Below, in pieces: positions 57,365 through 64,000 of a DNA stretch of 64,000 bases. Position numbers and translations under genes: made by a program. The stretch is from Sanguinoderma infundibulare (taxonomy: Eukaryota; Basidiomycota; Agaricomycetes; Polyporales; Polyporaceae): assembly GCA_032821775.1 (NCBI GenBank), contig JAVLRN010000001.1, forward strand, positions 4,030,001 through 4,094,000. Reading direction: 5' to 3'. Positions within the stretch are counted from its first letter, which is position 1; every line of letters starts with the position of its first letter. Under the pieces are notes generated by a model, which saw only the letters and a list, made by a program, of their open reading frames with translations, was not told where the DNA came from and made no database searches.

Positions 57365-59237
57365 GGCGGCTCGCGAGGACTCTGATGCGCGGAGGAGATG
57401 TGGAGACGACGTCTGCGAGGAGCGGGGAATGCGTGGCGGGCGGCGGGGTGACAGGGGAAAGTGCGGGGGAAGGAGGAGCGTTCCCTTTCCGCTCGAGACC
57501 CTTTATGGCGCGAGACATTGCAAATAGCTGACATGCGCAAGATCGCTCGCTGTCAGTTACGGTGTGCGGAGGATCGATTGAAGAACATGCTGCTTCCATT
57601 GAACGTCCGGCGCCTTCTCTGTCACGGTGGAGTACAGTAGAGTCTGTCGTATGCCTGTTCTCCTGCCAAACCCCCTTCCCGCCGTTCCCTGGTCTGCCGT
57701 GCTTCACCGAAGCCGGGAATACAGCTGTTCGTTAGGTGCGTGATCCGCAGTGGTAGGACACACAGTGTGGCTGAACTTTTGCCGTCAGGTAAACCCGCAG
57801 TTAGCCCTCGGATCACCGCGCGGGGTAGGGCATAAAAATCCGCTGCAGCGTTCGCCGCCTCTAGCTTCATGCCGTGGTCCTTCTACCCTGCAAAACTGTC
57901 CCATCGCTCGTACGTCAAATCGCCTCGATTGACTGCTCGCTTACCTGCGTGGCAGTGCTACCACTAGACGTACAGTAGGTAACCACTGACTCCTGTCCGA
58001 GTTCCGCTAGCCGATCTCACCATGCTTTCCGTGCATTACAGCCCAGGTGCCATATCCTTTCTTGGATGCATACTCTGGTTCCAGTCTCGGCACCTCGCCG
58101 GCCACTCTACCCCGCATTGGAATGTACACAACATTCCGTTACGTTATCCTCGAGCTTAGCCCTGGGGCTGCAGTCGAATTGCGGCACGTCTAATATAGCA
58201 TTTTGAATTATTGGGCTTACATAACCGCACAGGCGCTGGCTTCGTCCTCGGGGATGTTGGCCGTGACGGATGAAAGATCAATATTGCGATGAGTGGTTAT
58301 CAGTGGTTATCTGGCTATCTGCAATCTCGAGGCAGCCCACCTCGCTCCAAACACGAGCTCTCCCTTGTCACACGATCGGACGATGGGCCCATATGGACGC
58401 TCTTCGGTTACTCAAAATGCCTCCGGGAACGCGCAACATGTTCATGGTTTCCTCACGTCGACGGGTGTCTTGATTCCATCGTACGGGTCCGTACCATGCC
58501 CCACGGCCCCGAGGTCGACCGTCTATGGATCACAACGGCCCGTCCGTGAGGTTGTGAAGTGCATGTTCGCCGCTCGCGCGTATTGTCTGTGTTCCTGAAG
58601 TGTGAAGAAACACCCCAGGACCTACGCTTGTTCGCACCCCTCAGACTGTTGGCGCAGCGCGTCGGCCAAGACGCCTCATGCTGTGAGTTGGCGTGCGCCA
58701 ATGTTCGATTTGGGGAGCACTGTGAGCGCGAATAAAATCATGTTCCCATTGCTGCTGCTTCCCCAGGCTTGCCCACTGTTATCGAGCGAACACGTCGGTC
58801 CCACGGACGCCGTCAGGCCCACGGGACTGACGTCACGTCGACCTCGCCGGGCCCAGACCTGTCACTTCGACGCCGAAGCACGCCGAAATATCCCAGAACG
58901 ATAGTTGGCAGTTTGGAAGGTGTATGGTCTCGACTGAAGAAAACCGACTGCGAAATATAGCTCATGTCTGTCATGGAGGCAAAAGTCAAAACAGAGTGCG
59001 TTCCATTCACGGCTCGATCGACAGAGATCGAGCGAAGGTTGTGTGGCCCCTGAGACGCGACTGATTGGTTTGGTTTTAGTAATAATATTTAATAATTAAT
59101 TTAATAGCCTCACCATTACATAACTGCTATCCCAAAAGAGGATACCTCTGTTGAAGCGGTCGTTCGGCCCGCAAGCATCCTGAGATTTTCATCGCCAACC
59201 GTCACCTTGCCGGTCTCTCTCTGTCTGCTTGCCCACC
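57365..59237. other. Gene-free stretch
   Basis: About 1.9 kb with no recognisable coding frame. An AT-rich run (59079-59108, with AATAATATTTAATAATTAAT) stands out in otherwise GC-rich DNA about 130 bp before NOP10. Confidence 0.5.
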
Positions 59238-59536
59238 ATGCATCTCATGTACACGCTCGACGATAACGGGAACAGGATATACACTCTCAAGGTACGTGAC
59301 AATGCACACTCATGCGCACAGACGAATTGACAAACCGCACCAGAAAATAACGGACTCGGGCAAGATCACCAAGTCGGCCCACCCAGGTTCGCCCACCTGC
59401 CTGAACGCCTTCACTCGACTCACACTGCTGTATATCAGCGCGATTCTCCCCGGATGACAAGTTTTCACGCCACCGGGTGACGATCAAAAAGCGCTATGGC
59501 GTTCTGCCGACACAACTTCCGAGCAAGCCTCTGTGA
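59238..59536 (+). CDS. NOP10: H/ACA ribonucleoprotein subunit NOP10
   Basis: Exons 59238-59291, 59344-59386 and 59439-59536 give 64 aa, exactly the usual length. NOP10 is a core protein of H/ACA snoRNPs, which pseudouridylate rRNA in the nucleolus with Cbf5, Gar1 and Nhp2. [38 protein letters not shown] and [14 protein letters not shown] are diagnostic: the N-terminal zinc-ribbon-like part (with cysteines lost, as in fungi) followed by the [12 protein letters not shown] linker helix. All phases agree. The gene is easily missed because its exons are 54, 43 and 98 bp. Confidence 0.96.
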
Positions 59537-60329
59537 AGACCCTCCCGGCCGCTTACACAGACAGCCCGCTGCTGTTTCTTCGCGGGAGCGTTGCGGCCGC
59601 CTCTGCTCCCATAGGCGATGCATTTTCTCAAGTGCGCCTCACCCGTGATGCACCAGTACGGAGGAGACTAGGACGGTCGGACATACCACGGGCTTGGTGG
59701 CACTGTATGTTTTAACCTTTGGGCTGCGCCGTGCATTGTATTACTATCCGTGCTGCGTTCATGACGTCGATTGACGATATGCCCATGACCAGAGCTATGT
59801 CACTAGGTTGGGTTCTGCTTCTGCGATGGGACGTGCGCCCGATCGTTCCCGCGCGAATTGTGGCCTCAGACGCGAGTGCGAGTCGTGTTTGGGGTGCTCT
59901 GGTCCTCGACGGCGAACGTGCCTCGGCCTCGGAGGTGCTCGTGCGATGATGCGCTGCTTGGGAGCAGGTTGTGGCGTCATACGGCAGCGTTGGGAGAATT
60001 CGCAGGTACATATTATTAGCGCGAGGGCTTTACATATTAGCTGCGAGCTCTAAGGATCCTGGGATGCGCTTGGCTGGTCGGATTGCCCACCACGAGCTCA
60101 GGCTTCTCACTGGCTTTCGTTTCTGGGATATTTGTACTGTAGGATGTTTATGTAGCAACTCCGTTGCCATTTGTGCGGTGCGGTTTGCGTGCGGTATGGA
60201 ATGAAAATAAAGGGGGAAATGAAGGATAAGTAGTTAAGTGTGGATATGGATGGTCGCCGTGGTTGACGACGTCAAGGCGTGGGTGCGGTGAACGCCCACG
60301 TCCTCGTCCCTCGTTTGCCACTGCCCGCC
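59537..60329. other. Chitin synthase upstream region
   Basis: About 790 bp of non-coding DNA between NOP10 and the chitin synthase start; nothing recognised. Confidence 0.5.
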
Positions 60330-63300
60330 ATGGACTACCGCGGCCAGCGTCCCCCGCGCTCAGCCCGCCCACCGGGTCAGCCCTCCCAGCCTCAGCATCA
60401 TCCCCAGCTCCCGCCGCAGCCGAACGCGCCGACGCATCCCGCATCCCCGGCTGCTTATTACCCTTCACCTGCATACCCCGATCACCCAGCCGCCTCTGCA
60501 TACCGCCCCCCGCCCCAGGCCGGCCAGCCATCGTCCCCAAGAGGCATCTCCTTCCAGCACAACGAGGTCGGCGACCGTCACGATCCCTTGGACCAGAACC
60601 GGCACCGACTCTATTCGGCCTACCAGAACACCTCCCCAGCCCCGATGGACGTCGAAGGCGCTTTCGCCGACGGCAGGGTGGGCAGAAAGAAGTCCCTCGT
60701 CCGCCCCGACAGGGAGAAGATCGACCCGGGCCATCGGCAGTGGCACTACCGCAACCATGCCGCACAGCTCGTCAACGACGGTGGAGACACCATCCCATCT
60801 GGTACGTCCTGCCTCCTTCACACCTGCTCCTCGTACCCATCCCCCCATGTTCCGTGCTCTAGCCACTGGCAACGCCCCCCAGCGAGGTCAGTTGCGCCGC
60901 GGAAAGTCTTTGCTCGGCCGCGAAGAGGACCAGCACGAGTCGGGCCTTGCTCTCTTCAAGCGCGGCACCCTCCGACGCAAGAAGTCCTCCTCCGCCGGCG
61001 CCGTCAACGTCCCCGACGCACCCAAGTCCAGAAGCTGCCTCGACAAGATGGGTCCCGGCCCCAAGGACGCGTGGTACATTTACTGTTACGTAGCGACGTG
61101 CTTCGTCCCACCATTCCTTTTGAACTCGTGTGGTGAGTCCTTGATCGTCCCTTTTCGTTTATTATTCCCCGCTCGAGCTCGGTTCCGGACAGGCATCCGC
61201 ACCCCGGAGGCACAGCGAGCATGGCGCGAGAAGATGGGCCTTCTCTTCATTATCCTCAGTCTCATGGCCGTCGTCGGCTTCATCACCTTCGGCTTCACCG
61301 AGGTCGTCTGCGGCACACAGCCCAACCGCTTCCAGTCTGGCACCGTCGACGCCGCCTCGGTCATCATCCACGGCTACGACTACGACTTCAGCAAGTTCAC
61401 CCACCCACAAGTCGGCTCCTTCACCGGCTCCGTCAACCCACTCTTCGAAGGTGGCTGGAACGCCGCCGGTGCCGACCTCTCCTTCCTCTTCCAGAACACC
61501 AACGGTGACTGCCGCTCCTTCATCACCAAGGCGAGCAACTCGAGCATAACTGGCAACAATGGCGACCTCAACTGGTACTTCCCGTGCAACATCTACAACC
61601 AGTACGGCACCTCCGGCGTCAACATCACCAACTACGACAAGTCCACCACCTGCCATATCACCTCGACGGCTCGCACCGATCTAGCGTCCCTGAAGTCGCG
61701 GGGTGAAGTGTACTACACCTGGGACCAGATCCACAACTCTACGCGCAACTTGGCCGTCTTCGAGTCGTATGTAGACGAGACGTCCCCGGCGTTGCACAGT
61801 TTTGTTGATCACTGACGTAATTCCCCTAGATCGGTGATCGACCTCAGCCTCCTGAACTGGCTCAGCAAGGCCGAGGTCGACTACCCAGCAATATTCGATG
61901 AGATGAAGACCGCCAACGGGACGTTCAACGGGAGGGACTTGAGCATGTACTTCCTCAGGACGAACCAGCGCCCGCTCGGAAAGTGCTTGCAGCAGATCGC
62001 CACTGTCGGGTTCGTGGACACGAAGAGCATTGGATGCGTCGCTTCTGAGGTCGTCCTGTACGTTTCTCTCGTCTTCATCATCGGCGTCGTCGGCATCCGC
62101 TTCGTCATGGCCGTCATGTTCGCCTGGTTCTTCTCCTGGAAGCTCGGCAACTTCACGCGAGAGACATACGAGGAGCGTATGCGACGCGCGGCCGAGATCG
62201 AGAACTGGACGGACGACATCTACCGCCCCGCTCCTAGCCAGTACCGTCCCAACGTGCAGAAGAACGGCCTTCCCAAGGGCAACAAACGCAACACCTTCCT
62301 TCCTAGCACCTCCCGCTTCACTCCTTCGGAAAGCGTCCTCAAGGGTGTTGGTGGACGTCCCTCGACTGCCTATGGTATGCTGGAGCCTCTGCCCTACAAG
62401 CGCAGCACTACGACGAGCCTGTACGGCGCCGCCAGCCCGAAGAATCTGAAGGCCTCTCCTCCCGATACCCCTGCCTACCGCCAGTCGCGCAGCTCGACTT
62501 CACTCGTCGCTGAGGCCCAGCGCTTTGCGGATAACCCTTGTCCCTTCCCTCTGCACGGCGTCGTCCCTCAGCCCGCGCCAGACTTTGAGCCATTCGGATA
62601 CCCGCTTTGCCATACCATCTGTCTCGTCACGGCCTATTCAGAGTCTGTCGAGGGTCTCCGCACGACGTTGGACTCTCTTGCCACCACCGACTACCCGAAC
62701 AGCCACAAGCTGATCCTGATCATCGCGGACGGTATGGTCAAGGGTGCAGGTAACACGGCCACGACGCCCGAGATCTGTTTGTCGATGATGAAGGACTTCG
62801 TCATCCCGCCCCACGAGGTCGAGGCCCACTCGTACGTTGCCATCGCCGATGGACACAAGCGGCACAACATGGCCAAGGTCTACGCCGGCTTCTACGACTA
62901 CGACAACGCCACCGTCGAGCGGTCGAAGCAACAACGTGTTCCTGTCGTGCTCGTTGCTAAGGTCGGCAACCCCCTGGAGGTTAACGACGCGAAGCCGGGC
63001 AACCGTGGAAAGCGCGATTCGCAGATTGTTCTCATGGGCTTCCTACAGAAGGTCATGTTCGACGAGCGGATGACAACATTCGAGTACGAGTTCTTCAACT
63101 CTATCTGGCGCGTGGCGGGTGTCAGCCCGGACCGCTACGAGCTCGTGCTGTGCGTCGACGCGGACACGAAGGTCTTCCCGGACTCGCTCAGTCGCATGGT
63201 GTCGTGCATGGTCAACGACTACGAGATCATGGGTCTTTGCGGCGAGACGAAGATCGCAAACAAGGCCGAGACGTGGGTAACGATGATACAAGGTTCGTCT

Positions 63301-64000
63301 TCTCGCGTTCATTACCGCGCATACACCCACCCACTGACGCCGCTTGCAGTGTTTGAGTACTACATCTCCCACCACCTGACCAAGGCGTTCGAGTCCATGT
63401 TCGGAGGTGTCACCTGTTTGCCCGGCTGCTTTAGCATGTATCGTATCAAGGCGCCGAAGGGCGACGGCGGTTATTGGGTCCCTGTCCTCGCGAACCCGGA
63501 CGTGGTGGAGCACTACTCGGAGAACGTGGTCGACACGCTGCACAAGAAGAACCTCCTGCTTCTCGGCGAAGATCGTTACCTGACCACGCTCATGCTCAAG
63601 ACCTTCCCGAAGCGCAAGAACGTGTTCTGCCCCCAGGCCGTCTGCAAAACCGTCGTCCCCGACACGTTCCGCGTCCTGCTCTCCCAGCGCCGTCGATGGA
63701 TCAACTCGACGATCCACAACCTTGCCGAGCTGCTCCTCGTCCGCGACCTTTGCGGTACGTTCTGCTTCTCGATGCAGTTTGTCGTCGGCATGGAGCTGGC
63801 CGGCACGCTCGTCCTCCCCGCCGCCATCTCGTTCACCATCTACCTCATCGTCATCTCCATCATCCCCGGCGGCCCGAACACGACCATCCCCCTCGTGCTG
63901 CTCGCGATCGTCCTCGGTCTGCCCGGTCTGTTGATCGTGATCACGTCGCGCAAGATCGCGTACGTGGGCTGGATGATGGTCTACCTGCTCTCGCTGCCGA
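60330..64000 (+). CDS. Chitin synthase, class IV-like (3' end outside window)
   Basis: Exons 60330-60801, 60863-61132, 61193-61766, 61830-63292 and 63350 to the window end give at least 1143 aa. The enzyme polymerises N-acetylglucosamine from UDP-GlcNAc into chitin at the plasma membrane. After a Pro/Gln-rich disordered N-terminus and two early membrane segments ([20 protein letters not shown] and [20 protein letters not shown]) comes the GT2 domain: [38 protein letters not shown] (DxD), [20 protein letters not shown] (about 999) and [12 protein letters not shown] (about 1039). The order of membrane segments, a lumenal region and the GT2 domain is that of class IV (ScChs3-like) enzymes. C-terminal membrane segments begin but are cut off. 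Confidence 0.93.

Overview
This window is nuclear DNA from a filamentous basidiomycete, very probably an Agaricomycete wood-decay fungus (Polyporales-like). The evidence is a dense set of genes split by 50-70 nt GT-AG introns, a secreted laccase, GH20 and GH31 glycosidases, a HET-domain protein, a Zn(II)2Cys6 regulator, a class IV-type chitin synthase and typical fungal ribosomal-protein genes. Almost every gene was rebuilt by joining exons by hand; each join quoted keeps frame and has GT and AG borders unless stated.

Layout. 0-2 kb: no recognisable gene. 2-11.2 kb: an isoprenylcysteine carboxyl methyltransferase (ICMT)-like gene tail-to-tail with a HET-domain gene, then a laccase and a GH20 hexosaminidase, both on the minus strand. 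12.2-15.5 kb: housekeeping block with uS4/RPS9 and eL21/RPL21 head-to-head, then a conserved RS-rich nuclear protein. 16.1-21.7 kb: F-box relics, an APC15/Mnd2-like gene and a small Zn2Cys6 gene. 23.9-31.1 kb: eL28/RPL28, whose long intron holds an H/ACA snoRNA candidate, a small unknown gene divergent from a membrane protein, and a large conserved fungal protein with an 877-nt intron. 31.4-31.9 kb: a probable MITE. 32.7-45.8 kb: two complete 13-exon GH31 alpha-glucosidase genes about 9 kb apart. Between them lie a CmcJ/AsaB-like gene, a second APC15-like gene, a second F-box relic and eroded GH31 fragments. 46-48 kb: a truncated and an intact ICMT-like gene. 48.3-49.5 kb: a kinase-fold protein lacking catalytic motifs. 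50.5-56.1 kb: two tandem O-fucosyltransferase-like genes, one with a 907-bp intronic insertion. 56.4-64 kb: a DUF3140 protein, NOP10 and a chitin synthase cut off by the window end.

The dominant theme is local duplication and decay. Tandem pairs (GH31, ICMT, fucosyltransferase-like) sit beside a roughly 2-kb inverted duplication (16.09-18.01 kb versus 38.83-40.93 kb). That duplication carries a divergent APC15-like/F-box pair plus eroded GH31 exons, so the block looks born from an older GH31 cluster. I do not see a defined new multi-gene pathway. The most novel items are the APC15-like duplication in this inverted block, the intronic H/ACA candidate, a hairpin at an RPS9 3' splice site, the MITE and the 907-bp insertion.
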